Source: Romanomermis culicivorax (Eukaryota > Nematoda > Enoplea > Mermithida > Mermithidae). From it: a DNA stretch of 64,000 nt. Location of the stretch: positions 434,001 through 498,000 of the forward strand of contig CAWUHX010000004.1 of NCBI GenBank assembly GCA_963922205.1, given 5' to 3'. This document shows, piece by piece, positions 1 through 10,500 of this stretch (position 1 is the stretch's first letter; every line of letters starts with the position of its first letter). The position numbers were made by a program, and so were the translations under genes. The notes under the pieces are model-generated. The model worked only from the letters and a program-made list of their open reading frames with translations, did not search any database and had not been told where the DNA came from.

Positions 1-605
1 TTGAAACTCCTTATTATAACACAAGATATAAGGCAACAATGCAACTTATGTGATAGAACAATATGGATAAGTGATATTTTGGCAGTAAACCTACTAACTT
101 CCCAGGGGTTTCTAGAACTTTTACCAAATTTCGACCATTCCTGTAAGAGGTCCGACCAGTTGGGAGTGTGGGAGGATAAACCCAAAATTTTGGGGATGGT
201 TGTCCCAAGTTATCCAAAATTTTGGGAAATGCGGTCCAAAAAACCCCAAAATGGTCGAAAAAATTTTGAAAATTTTCCCAAAAAGCCAATTTTTCCGAGT
301 TTGGTTGGCGTGGTTGGGTATAGGGTTGACCAAGTTGGGGCTGGGGGTCCCCCAAATTACAGGTATGATTTCAACTGGAGTGAGGTTTGAACTATGAACT
401 TTGAATTTGTGAGTCAAGAGTGCTATGCACTAGGCCATCTGAGTCACTTGACCCACAAACTCAAACTTCACCGTTCAAACGTCACTTCAATCAAAATTTG
501 GTAAAAGTTGTAGCAAGCCTGAGGAAGTTAGTAGGATTACTGCTGAAACGTCCCTAATCCATATTGTTCTGTTAGATATGTTGTATTGTTGCCTTATACC
601 ATGTG
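1..605. repeat. Foldback (palindromic) element, cut by the left window edge
   Basis: Bases about 10-128 read as the reverse complement of about 488-605 with scattered mismatches, including a shared block around the words AACAATATGGAT and CCTACTAACTTCC. The inner arms, about 376-415 and 451-490, are also complementary (GTGAGTCAAG against CTTGACCCAC). The structure is therefore one long imperfect hairpin with a short loop near 425-450. The left arm is interrupted by the nested MITE at 136-367. No coding capacity is visible; the short open frames here are by-products. It could be a foldback transposon or the remnant of an inverted duplication. Confidence 0.65.
136..367. mobile_element. MITE, CATACCTGTAA family, copy A
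   Basis: The element runs from CATTCCTGTAA (136-146) to TTACAGGTATG (357-367), an 11-bp terminal inverted repeat with one mismatch. It is flanked by ATTTCGAC (128-135) and ATTTCAAC (368-375), a probable 8-bp target-site duplication with one change. Three more copies with the same ends occur in this window. The 8-bp duplication fits hAT-like elements, but no transposase is present, so the superfamily is inferred. Confidence 0.75.
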
Positions 606-1073
606 TTATAATAAAACATTTCACGGCAGGAATTTTTCAGGTGGGAGGGTCCATGGACTTTTTCCCTGGGGGGTAAGGGGTGGGTGAGCAAAAAAACAAA
701 AAGTTCTGCAAGCCTGTTTTTCATAGAAGATATGCACAAAAATCATGAAAAAACCTGTCTTGGAAAAAGTTGAGGTAGGGGTGTATGACCATTTTTTTGG
801 CCAGGGGGATGGCCAGTGTCTCAGGTACAGGGGTTTACCCCCTATGTGCATGTATGTTGTACAAGCCAAAAAGCAGGCAGCAAAGCAAAATTTTCTATTT
901 CATGGTTTTCTGGTGGATCTAATTTCGCTATTACGGATATTCCGCATGCTGACAATCATGATAATGAAAATTTGATTTTTAATGTTTTTTCTGACTTGAT
1001 AAAATGCTGGTTAAGTTGCCCCGCAACTTCTCGTTTTTCTGGGCAATAAATTTATTCTTAAATTTCCTTTCAG
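606..1073. repeat. Gene-free stretch with a dispersed repeat fragment
   Basis: About 640-865 resembles about 24000-24235: both carry GGCCAGGG/GACCAGGG, then TCTCAGGTA and a run ending CTATGTGCATGT. Both copies lie just upstream of F-box-like gene remnants, so the repeat probably travelled with that family's 5' flank. The last bases before 1074 form a good intron acceptor (TTTCCTTTCAG). Confidence 0.5.
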
Positions 1074-1539
1074 TGTGCATTGGTTTGCTGCGGATGCTGG
1101 ACTTTTGCCAATGATGCCTTGTTCGTCCTTGTTGAAAGGTATAGATTTGTACGATATTCAACCAGTTTGCCCAGAGTCGTTGAACTCCATCTTTCGTCTC
1201 TGTCCAAATTTACGTTTTTTCTCCGTCAACTTGATGAACGGCGAACAAATGCGAGAATTGGCCTGGATAGCGCCCAACCTGCAATATTTTCGATTACGCG
1301 TAAAGCAAGCCACTACCCCGATCGTCGACGATTTAATCTACTTGGTGGAAAATTTGCCAAATTTACGCCAATTATTCATTCCTAGGGCACTGTACGATTT
1401 ATTGTTACGATTCGAGCACATAAAACGTTTGCCTTCGAAAAATAGATTATCGATCATTACTGATAGGCATTGCCGTTCTCCAGACGACTTGATCAAAGAA
1501 TGGATTCATCTTTGCTGCCAAGAAAACCCATCCACCTAA
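1074..1539 (+). pseudogene. 3' exon of an F-box/LRR-like family gene, 5' part missing
   Basis: The exon follows the acceptor TTTCCTTTCAG and stays open to a stop at 1537-1539, about 154 residues. It has leucine-rich-repeat-like spacing (CPNLRFFSV, APNLQYFRL, LPNLRQLFI) and ends in the family tail motif DDLIKEWIHLCCQENPST. The same exon, with the same acceptor phase, is at 35355-35814, where it follows an F-box-like exon. No F-box exon is found in the 1 kb upstream here; that space holds repeats. Either the gene lost its 5' end or a distant exon lies to the left of the window. F-box/LRR proteins usually choose substrates for SCF ubiquitin ligases; that role is inferred from the family resemblance only. 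Confidence 0.6.
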
Positions 1540-2707
1540 AATATTGAAACATCGAGAAACTTTGGGCGTCTTTTTTCTTTAAATCAGAATTTTTTCCCTT
1601 AGTTAGTTCGTAAACATATGTTGTTGTTCCAATTGGCATATATTCCATTATTTTCTTTGCAATTGCATCATTGTACTGCGAATTTTTCACAGAACAGTTC
1701 AGTTTTGTTATCATTTTCACCAAAAAAAACTTTCTTAAAATGCAAAATTCTTCTAATAAAATTGCAGTTAAATCTAGAAAAGTTCCAGATTTCCTGCTAT
1801 GATGTCCTGCCTTTTTTTCATCTTCACAAAAAACAGGAAAACATTTTTGAAAAGTGAAAATTTTATTATAATTTGTATGTCAAATTGAGAGAAATTTGAA
1901 TTTCTGGCCATAATTTTCAATCCTTTCTATAAAAAAAGCTGAAAGATTTTTCAGTATGCGAAAATTTTTCCATAATTTCGAACTAAATTTTGGAAAAATC
2001 GTAATTTCTTTGTGTATAATTTCTGTTTTTTGCAGAAAAACCAGGAAAATTTTCTCGAGTTGCGAAAATTTTCTCCTGATTTTGACGTAAAATTGACGGA
2101 AACCGCAATCTTTAGTAAAATTTTCCATCGTTTCTATTGAAAAAACCTAGCAAACTTGGTCAAAATACAAAAATTTGAAAATAAAATTGGAAAAATTTCG
2201 CAAATTTTTTCTATATTTTCCATTAAGCTGGAAAAATTCTCTAAAATGCAAAAAAATTTCTCCCAGTTTTGAAGTGGAAAAAGATCGCCATTTCCTGCTG
2301 TAATTTTCTGTGTTTTTCAATCATTTTTACAAGAAAAACTGGAAAACATTTCTAAAATGTAAAAATTATTTGATAATTTCCATATCAAATTGAAAGAAAG
2401 AGCAATTCATTGTTATAATTTTCAATCGTTTCTATCAAGTAGAATTAGGCATTTTTCAGTGTGAAAATTCTACAGTATTACCCACTTTTGGAAAATTATT
2501 GTCTAAGAATATAGAATCGTCTAGAAGAATTTTTAGTTTTTTTTGTTTATTTTTATTTATTTGTCGGAATCCTGTTCTAACAGCCATGTTTGATGTTGCA
2601 GACAAATTGTCGCTTTCATTTGAAAATTACTGTGAAATGATGTAATCACGGGTCAGGCCAGACGTCAGATCCACTATTTTTTTTCCACATTTGTACTATG
2701 ATAGTGT
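1540..2707. repeat. Downstream flank shared by the F-box-like gene copies
   Basis: This AT-rich stretch has no gene. It begins with the family's 3' untranslated region (TTAGTTAGTTCGTAAACAT near 1600) and continues with degenerate AAAATTTTC-rich sequence. Homologous flank is found at 35815-36060, at 49674-49767 continuing at 55261-55898, and as a fragment at 25545-25735. The flank was therefore duplicated together with the genes. It ends at the left LTR of element 1. Confidence 0.6.
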
Positions 2708-3454
2708 TGTCACATTAAACGGAGATGGAGCCATGTCACATTAAATGAAGTGGGTGATCAGTCACATTGACGGGCAAACCCGTACCATATCCCATAGGTA
2801 ATATGGTCATGACACTGTAGGTGTCATGCTGTGACCCCGTGGGGTGGCTCCAGTATAATTCTTCGTTTCGGGAACCCAACCCAGCTGATACTACCACAGG
2901 TAAACCTATGGTGTATCTCGGCCTTGTCCTGGGGTTAATGCTGTAGAATAATGGACAACGCGGCCGGGTCGGGGGTGTCAATCCCTAATCCTCATTCTAC
3001 GGAATGGGGGACGGTGCCATTCGGGGAATGGCTTACTGTAGGGGACCCGATTGTTAACCTAAATCCCCTTTATTGGCCCTGACCTTAAGGGTCTGAGGGC
3101 TTTCTTAACTGAGGGTCCTTCCGAGGGAAAACTGGCTTAGGGGAGACTCCCACAAATAAACCCTCAATAACAATAACCCCTGAGAAGACTCACGACACTT
3201 CTTCTCAAATTACTCGGCGCTGGGCGACGGGTTCGGGGTCAAACGCGGGGTCCTACGGACGGCGATGTGGGAACGAACTCCGAGCGATTCGGCGTGGGGA
3301 TTCGGCGGCTGCTAAACGGCAGGCGGCGATCACTAACGTTTCCTCGGCGAGGGGCGATGGGTCTCTACACTAACGGCGACGGTGACGGGTTCCTCCGGTC
3401 GGGTTACTGTAGGCGACTGTGTGTATGTGTAGGTCGGGGACGAAAATATGGTAA

Positions 3455-3510
3455 TTTATTCGACGTGTGACGGCAACGCAGTTGACAACAATAAAATATA
3501 ATAAAATATA
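3455..3510 (-). promoter_or_regulatory. TATA-like tract and AATAAA signal in the LTR of element 1
   Basis: On the minus strand 3510-3491 reads TATATTTTATTATATTTTAT, a strong TATA-like tract. AATAAA follows at 3460-3455. The same pair is in the 5' LTR (offset +14,848), and comparable AT tracts plus AATAAA are in the LTR of element 2 (about 56690-56760). This suggests transcription start and poly(A) signal lie close together, which would put the R region near 3450. The start site is inferred, not shown. Confidence 0.45.
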
Positions 3511-3623
3511 TCGGCGGCGGACGCGACGTGAAGCTAAACGACGAAAAACCAGTTAGGCTCAAAGAGAGTGCCAAAAACACACAAAACATGCCCTTTTAAA
3601 GGGCTCCATAGACTACAGTATGC

Positions 3624-3847
3624 CTTGGGCGGAGTTAACACTCCCCCAAGCTAACTTCTGCAGCGGAAATCGTTGCAGAAGATGCCTATGATCACATAGA
3701 CATTTTCAGTTCACAACGTTAAGCATTGGGGTGAGTTTTCACTCTCCATGCTTAACATAGGAACGTCACTAGTGAGAATTTCAACTAGTCGTTTCACGTT
3801 GTGAAACATCGCTAGTTTTTACTGATAAGAAGTGCACGTTGTGCTCT
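3624..3847 (-). other. Chain of hairpins in the LTR, maintained in element 2
   Basis: Consecutive inverted repeats are: 3624-3634 with 3641-3650; CTTCTGCA (3655-3662) with TGCAGAAG (3674-3681); GTTAAGCAT (3718-3726) with ATGCTTAAC (3748-3756); ACTAGT (3768-3773) with ACTAGT (3784-3789); GTTTCAC (3791-3797) with GTGAAAC (3801-3807); and a weak one near 3831-3847. In the LTR of element 2 the matching positions (56876-57080) differ in sequence but still pair, for example CGTTTT (57045-57050) with AAAACG (57059-57064). The function is unknown; it may act as RNA or as palindromic protein sites. Confidence 0.6.
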
Positions 3848-4137
3848 AATTACAGCGATGAGCTCGGAGAGCTTATCTTTAACCGAAATTCTTGACTAGC
3901 GGGCACATACCGTAGTCTACGTGTGCGATTGAAAAATAATAAATCGAAACGGAAATAAATGTGCGCAAAAGCAACAGAAATAAACATAAAAGTACACACA
4001 TAAATTGCATGTAAAAAGTATAAAAACGAAACGCAAAATTGATGTAAATTACTGTAACGCAAAACATAACGAAAAACATAATGAAAAATTGTGATGTGAA
4101 TCACATGACGTTCGACGAAATCCGTCGGCACGTGACA

Positions 4138-4597
4138 CAGCGGTCCTTCGAAAAAGGGCGTCCTCGTCCTTGTGCCGGCTGCGACGGTCAAACGTTCAGG
4201 TGAGGGCGGCGGCGAGCGGTTGCTGGTTCAGTGGTTTTTCGGTATGTTCTGGTTTGTGGAATTGTGTCAATGTTGCGTGGAGTTGCTGACGTCCATTGGA
4301 GATGCGTGAAGTTGCTGACGTCATTTGATCCCTTCGGTGAAGTTGCCAATTGTCGGTTGATTTGTGAAATCTGAAACGAGACTAAGAGAAAAATTTTAGA
4401 GGCGAGATATAGGCTATCGCATGGATGCGCCTACAATGTGAGGCAATACCCCAGTTTAGATGCATTGATCGCTGCTCATTCTCTTCTTTACACTGCTATT
4501 CCAGCTTGGAACAGAAGTGGGTATTTTGTGAGGGGCACGGCGGTCCTTCGAAAAAGGACGACCCCGTCCGTAAGTAAAGAAGAGAAGAGCTACATGA
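4138..4597 (-). other. 3' untranslated region of element 1 with a duplicated ~37-nt motif
   Basis: This lies between the pol stop and the 3' LTR. A motif with the core GGTCCTTCGAAAAA (plus strand) occurs next to the LTR (4138-4172) and again beside the end of the ORF (4536-4574). Element 2 has the same two copies at 57361-57397 and 57814-57852. Two AGTTGCTGACGTC words, one containing TGACGTCA (4316-4323), echo the leader array. No convincing polypurine tract touches the LTR: the minus strand there ends GAAGGACCGCTG. Confidence 0.6.
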
Positions 4598-7500
4598 TTA
4601 CGGGTCGGCGACCTCCGCATCAAGATGTGGGTCAATGAGATCTTGTGTAAAATCTCTATTTGTCGACGGGATCAACAAAGGTGCCGTCTCGATGACCTTG
4701 GAAGTGGAAGGTGTCTCCTCTTCTTCTGTAGGCTGAGCTGGTGACACGTAGCGTCTAAGCTGATTGACATGCACAGTATCTTCTTGATCAGCCTCAAGTC
4801 GAATGGTGACATTAGGATAAGCCACATTCGTGACAAAGTAGGGGCCATCATAAATGGGCAATAATTTGGGCGTCAGACCACGTTTTCCAGTAGTGCGCAG
4901 TTTGAGCACTTGATCCCCAACCTTGTATGAGACATCTCGTGCCATGCGGTCGTAGGACCTAGCATAAGCCGCCTGTGATCTCTCAATTCTGCTCTGGATC
5001 AAGGTCAAGGCATTTGTAAAATGCCGTTTGACCTCCATATCATAAGTAGAAACATCTATGATATGGGCCGGAGGATTGAATGAGAGTGCTGCATCAACAG
5101 GTAGCATGGGAGTGCGACCATACATGAGTTCAAAGGGTGAATACCCTGTGGACTCATTCATGCTAATGTTGACAGCGAACACAGAGTACGGCAGGTGTTC
5201 ATCCCAATCAGTATGACCTTGGTGGACATACATACGTAACCGTGTGGCTAGCGTTTGGTTAGCTCTTTCCACTTCTCCGTTTGTCATGGGATGATAAGCG
5301 GTGGAGTGGATTTTCTTAGTTGAACAAATGGCAGTGATTTCAGTCATCAGTTTGGACGTGAAATCAGTACCACGATCAGACTGAAGAATCTGCGGTGCCC
5401 CATGTCTGCAGACAATTTGAGTAACAAAAAGTCGAGCTATAGTTTGCGCAGTGATGTCCAGAGTAGCGAAAGCTTCAACCCATTTAGTGAAGTAGTCTAT
5501 AAAAACTACGATAAATCGGTTTCCGTTTTCACTAGTGGTCATTGGTCCCATACAGTCGACACCGACTCGATGAAACGGTCCCGTAATGGAGATTGGTTTC
5601 AGAGTTGCACGTGTCTTTTGTCTCGCAGGCTTATTCCGTTGGCAAAGATCACACCGCTGACAAAAGGACTTGACATCCGCACTGAGGGAAGGCCAGTGGT
5701 ACCTGCGGGCTATAAGCCTCGCAGTACGTTTCGCACCAAAGTGTCCAGCAAGAATGTCGTTATGATGAGCCTCAACAATGGTAGTAACCATTGAACGAGG
5801 GACAACAATCTTGTTGGACTCGCCTGTCCACTTCTGAAGGATGTTATCCAACAGGTGGTAGCCATTAACATCATTCTGATTACCGTAGGGTTTTAGTGAC
5901 CTGAGAATGGAGGCTAATTCCGGATCCTCAAATTGAGTTGCGAGAAGGTCATGGTGCTGCGCATCCTGTGATATCTCTGCATAAGACTCAGACCTGGCCA
6001 GGTGCTGCGCACCATTGGTGGTCCTTTGGGATGAGTTCGCCAGGCGCTGAGCACCATCGGAGATCATCATAACTTCTCCCTCGGGTCTGTATAGGGGAAT
6101 ATCGTCAATACTCTCCCCGGCAAGGGAATTAGGATCAGGAAGGCGTGATAATGCGTCGGCATTACCATTAGACCGACCTTTCCCCGGCCGAATAGTCAGT
6201 TTGAATTCAGCTAACACGAGGCCCCACCGAGCTATCCGGGACGAAGGGTTCGGTTTTTCCAACACAGCCTTAACAGCAGTGTGGTCGGTCTGAACGACCA
6301 CCTCATGTTGAAAGAGGTATGGCCGAAAGTGCTTGACGAAATGGACAACAGCGAGAGTCTCCAACTCCGTAATAGTGTAGTTTTTCTCAGCTGCTGTTAA
6401 CCCTCGACTGGCGTACGCAACAGGATGGTCGTATCCATTCTCGTCCAACTGGCTTAGAACTGCTCCTATCCCCGAAATACTTGCATCAGTTTGAAGTATA
6501 AAGGATTTCGTAAAGTCCGGATGGCGCAGGACAGGAGGGTTCAACAACAGCTTTCGGAGTTCGTCGAACGCCGATTGCTGAGGTTTTGACCACTGGAAGG
6601 TAACTTCCTTCCGTAAGAGCTTGGTCAGCGGCTCGCTGAGCCGAGCGCAACCAGGGATGAAATGCCTATAATAAGACACAAGACCAAGAAAAGACTTGAT
6701 GTCTTTAGCGTTTTGTGGAATGGGTAGATCCTGGACGGCAGCCAATTTGACTTTGTCTGGTTCGAGACCTTTCTGTGAGATGCGGTACCCGAGGTATTCT
6801 ACCTCAGAGTGCGAAAACTTGCACTTGCTCAGTCTGAGCTTCATTCCACCCTGACGGAGACGCGTAAACACATCCGTCAGGCGCACAAGCATCTGAGTGT
6901 GAGAGTTCCCGAACACCAGGATGTCATCGAGATAGGTCAGTGCAGTGCACCACTGCAGTCCTGTAAGAAGCAGGTCCATGAGGCGTTGAAACGTCCCAGG
7001 GGCATTGCAGAGACCAAAAGGCAGATAGTTGAACTCGTAAAGTCCAATAGGTGTATTAAACGCCGTTTTTTCTTTGTCTGCCTCGGCAATAGGTATGGAC
7101 CAGTAGGCGTTAGCCTGGTCAAGGGTAGTAAAGTATTTCATACCCTTGAGTGTGTCCAGGATATCATCAATCCGTGGGAGAGGGTAGACATCCTTTTTCG
7201 TGACCTCGTTGAGACCACGAAAATCAACACACATCCGGTGTGACCCATTTTTCTTGCGAACCAAGACGGTGTTAGTAGCCCAGGGAGAAGTGCTAGGCCG
7301 AATAATACCTTTCTCTTGGAGCGCTTTGACCTCCTGTATGATGAGATCCTTTTCCTTGGGCGCGGTGCGGAAAGGGAAACGGCGGACTGGGCGAGCGTCA
7401 CCCGTGCTGATCTCATGGTGCACGAGGTCAGTGGAACCTGTGTCCTTTTCATCAACAGCGTAGAGGTCAGTAAATGCGACCAGCAGATCGAGCAACGCTG

Positions 7501-10500
7501 TTTTGTCCTGTGAGGAGATATCTGAAGATATCACAGCATTGGCTTCAACCCATTTATGGTCAAGAATGGTATCAGCCTTGACCGCCGATCCCTGGAAGGA
7601 ATCAGTATGCATCTGCACATGACCGATGGTCGTGTGTGGGTAGAGAACCACTGCGTGTGTACTTGGGTTAACTACCTGTAGGGGTATGCGACCATTGGTC
7701 ACAGTACTCACAGTACCAGCAAAGTATACATTACGTTGTTGGCCCAAAAGAGGCTTAGGGAAGAAAGCTACTTCGGGCACAGTTGCATATATTGAAGGTA
7801 CAGGTGCAGTGAATTGTGTTAGCGAGCGAGGCTCAAGGACAATCAATTCCGGCAAGGGTAGTGCCCCACGAGTAGAAGGTGGATTGTGGATGAGGCCTTC
7901 ACACGGAACTCGAAGTTCCTTGAACTGGAGAAAGGATTTCTCCCAGCTCAAGCTGACGCAATTGAAACGTCCGAGGAAGTTCGTCCCCAAGACTAATTCA
8001 GCTGAACAATTGTCTTGAACCTGGACTTGAATCCGTTCAGAGACATCAGCCACTGTCACCGTGACATAGGCAGAGCCTAGCAGTGGGATCGGGGACCCAT
8101 TGGCTGCTATGGGGCGAGCCCTAGTCTGTGTGAGTACCAAGTCGGGTAACTGGACCGCCAACTTGTGATCCAGGAGCGAGAAAACAGCTCCCGTATCAAT
8201 TAGAGCTTTGGCCTCTACCCAATTGTTCAGTAGAACCTTGATATGAGGGGTCCTCATCTCAGTGGGGTAGAAAGCTGATACTACATGACCTGGGTCAGGT
8301 ACAAAGTCATCAAAGCTCGACTCTGGCGCATTGGTTCGCCTCGGTATGGGTAAACCAGTGCGTCTGAGTAAACCTACCAGAGCATAGCCAACCGATGTTT
8401 CCGGATGGGCCTCAGGAGTTGGATGGACCTGAACAGTGAGTACATGATCTGATCTCTCTCCTGAGCTCTGAGTAGCTCCTAGTGATTCCACCTCAGCATC
8501 AGAGAGCGGTGGCACCTCTAGTACAGGGGATGCAGGTGCATCAGAATCACTAGGCTCGCGAAAACGGCCTTTCTCTAGTGTAACGGGAGAATTTCCAGGC
8601 GGTGGTCGAGGGCAGTTTGACCCTGACCTGGCCATGGAGTGACCACTAGCCCGCCTAGAAGAGGTCCTACTTCCTCTGGTTGACCCACGGGATGAGGCAA
8701 TGGAGGAAGCTCGCGAGTGTGGCCGAGAAAGAGACGAAGTCCTTGATCGTGATCGAGACCCGGACCTGTGGGAGGCCCTTGATAGTGAACGTGTGTTCTC
8801 CCACCAGGGTTCGATTTGATCAATCTCGGCTGCTGTCAACAGAAGTGGTAGTTCTACCGCATTCAGTCGGCAGACATGTTGTTGGTAGTCAAACGTAATA
8901 TTCTGGAATTGTTCTAAGAAGTCCAATCCAAGAATCAGATCGACCGGTGCCCAAAAAGGAGACGTAGTCTTACACACATGGAGATGTATATCCACTCGTG
9001 TGTGTGGCTGACGGGTTCCCGGCAACATTAGCTCATACGGTCCTGAAAGGAGAGTATGAACGGCTTTACCATTGATACTCATCAATGGATTAAAGTCGTG
9101 ATGCTGCTGGAAAGCCATCGCCGCCTTCGGACTCTCCTTGATCAGCGCTTTGTGAAGGCGTTGACTAATGATAGTCCGTGGACAACCAGTATCAAGGAAA
9201 GCTGGAGTTTCCTTGTGGTCAACCAGTACGACAAAACACGGAGTGATTCTGTCTAACTGAGTTGGCACATCGTTCTGTACGTAATGAAAACCTACCCAAC
9301 GCTGAACTTTCCGGAGGAGGTTCAACGGAGAGTATTGGCTAACAAACCGAACCTGTCTTTTCCGCAGGCGGTAGCTGAGGTAATAGGAGATCCCAACGTA
9401 GATGAGAAATCCTGTACCGGCCAGTACTGCCAGGGTAATAAGTGTGTTAAAGATGAGCTGCACTGGTCCGCTCAAAAGAGACTGTAAGCCCTGCATGAGG
9501 TTGTGCTGCTGACCAGTAATCACATGGTTTGCTGCCAGACCAACACCTTCCAGTGAGGCTCTGATGTCAGTCCCTACCCCTGCAACCGCCTGATACAGGG
9601 TATCTGGTTGTAGGGATAAACCAGCTGTATAGTTTACCAACCGGTTCAAGACCGCTTCAATTTGCTCAGTCTTGTAAACGTACTGTTTAAAGAAAGCAAA
9701 ACTTGAAGGGGTCATCGCTAACTGGTCATGAAAGAGCGCAGGAGCGTCAAAGTGAGTGACGTTGAATCGCTGCTTCCAGAACAGTTCAAGCGGAATGTGG
9801 CTCACATGGACCGTGCCAGATTCAGTAAACCAGCCAGAGCGATTTCGGAAGATTCCTGTAAAGTGGTGGTCACACGGCACCTTTGGACTGAATTTAGTGA
9901 GATCTGGGCCACCGGGGGTGGCAAAATAAATGGTACCGCCAACCTGTACGGGTAGATACTTGTAACAGGTGTCTCCCACTCGGTACGAATGATAGACATA
10001 AGTGGCGTTGACCTTTTGACACGGCCATATTGTCAGTGCTTCACCCGTAAATTCCGCCGTCAGGTCATTCCTCTGAAGGAATGCCCGGGCTCCTAGTGTA
10101 GGGTCAAAACGAAGCAACCGCCAAGTCAGATCAAGGTAGCGTTGAGCGTGAGAACACAACTCTAGCCACATGAATCGAAAATTGTTAATTTCCGACTCTT
10201 TGATCTGCTGAGCCAGGTAATTCAGTTTGGCATTGACGGGGTCAGGGACGGAGTCCTTTGTCAATCCGAATAACCTCTGGGTCAGATTAAATCTTCCGTG
10301 GATGCGTAGAAGAAGACCCTGATCCGTTCGTACTGTATTCAACCGGAGGTCAGGACACAGTCGAAACACACGGGAGTTTCCCGGGATCTTCAGGGCAACC
10401 TGCAAATCATCGATGATGATGTGGTTCCCTGATACAGACGCAGTGTAATTACCTTGTGGCCGATAATGGCACTGTGCTGTAAAGTTTGTGGCAGGCCAAA

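Larger units (their letters stand above)
2708..4137 (-). repeat. 3' LTR of element 1
   Basis: This 1430-bp direct repeat matches 17556-18985. It starts TGTCACATTAAACGG and ends CGGCACGTGACA, giving inverted tips TGTCAC/GTGACA. Differences from the other LTR are at 3257, 3290, 3318, 3401, 3516, 3539, 3808, 3884 and 4105; all but 3884 are transitions at CpG. A TATA-like tract and an AATAAA lie inside on the minus strand. Confidence 0.95.

Noticed and set aside
2703..2707. A 5-bp target duplication (AGTGT) for element 1.
   Set aside because: It would require the LTR to end in GTGAC rather than GTGACA. The TG...CA rule and the internal junctions favour the 4-bp GTGT, although 5 bp cannot be excluded.
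4138..4175. A normal polypurine tract next to the 3' LTR of element 1.
   Set aside because: The minus strand there has only short purine runs broken by CCC, TTTTT and CC; no tract longer than about eight purines touches the LTR.
5402..9999. Plus-strand open frames opposite pol in elements 1 and 2 (for example 5402-5794, 6809-7243, 58687-59037).
   Set aside because: They lie antisense to clear RT, RNase H and integrase coding sequence and show no motifs of their own.
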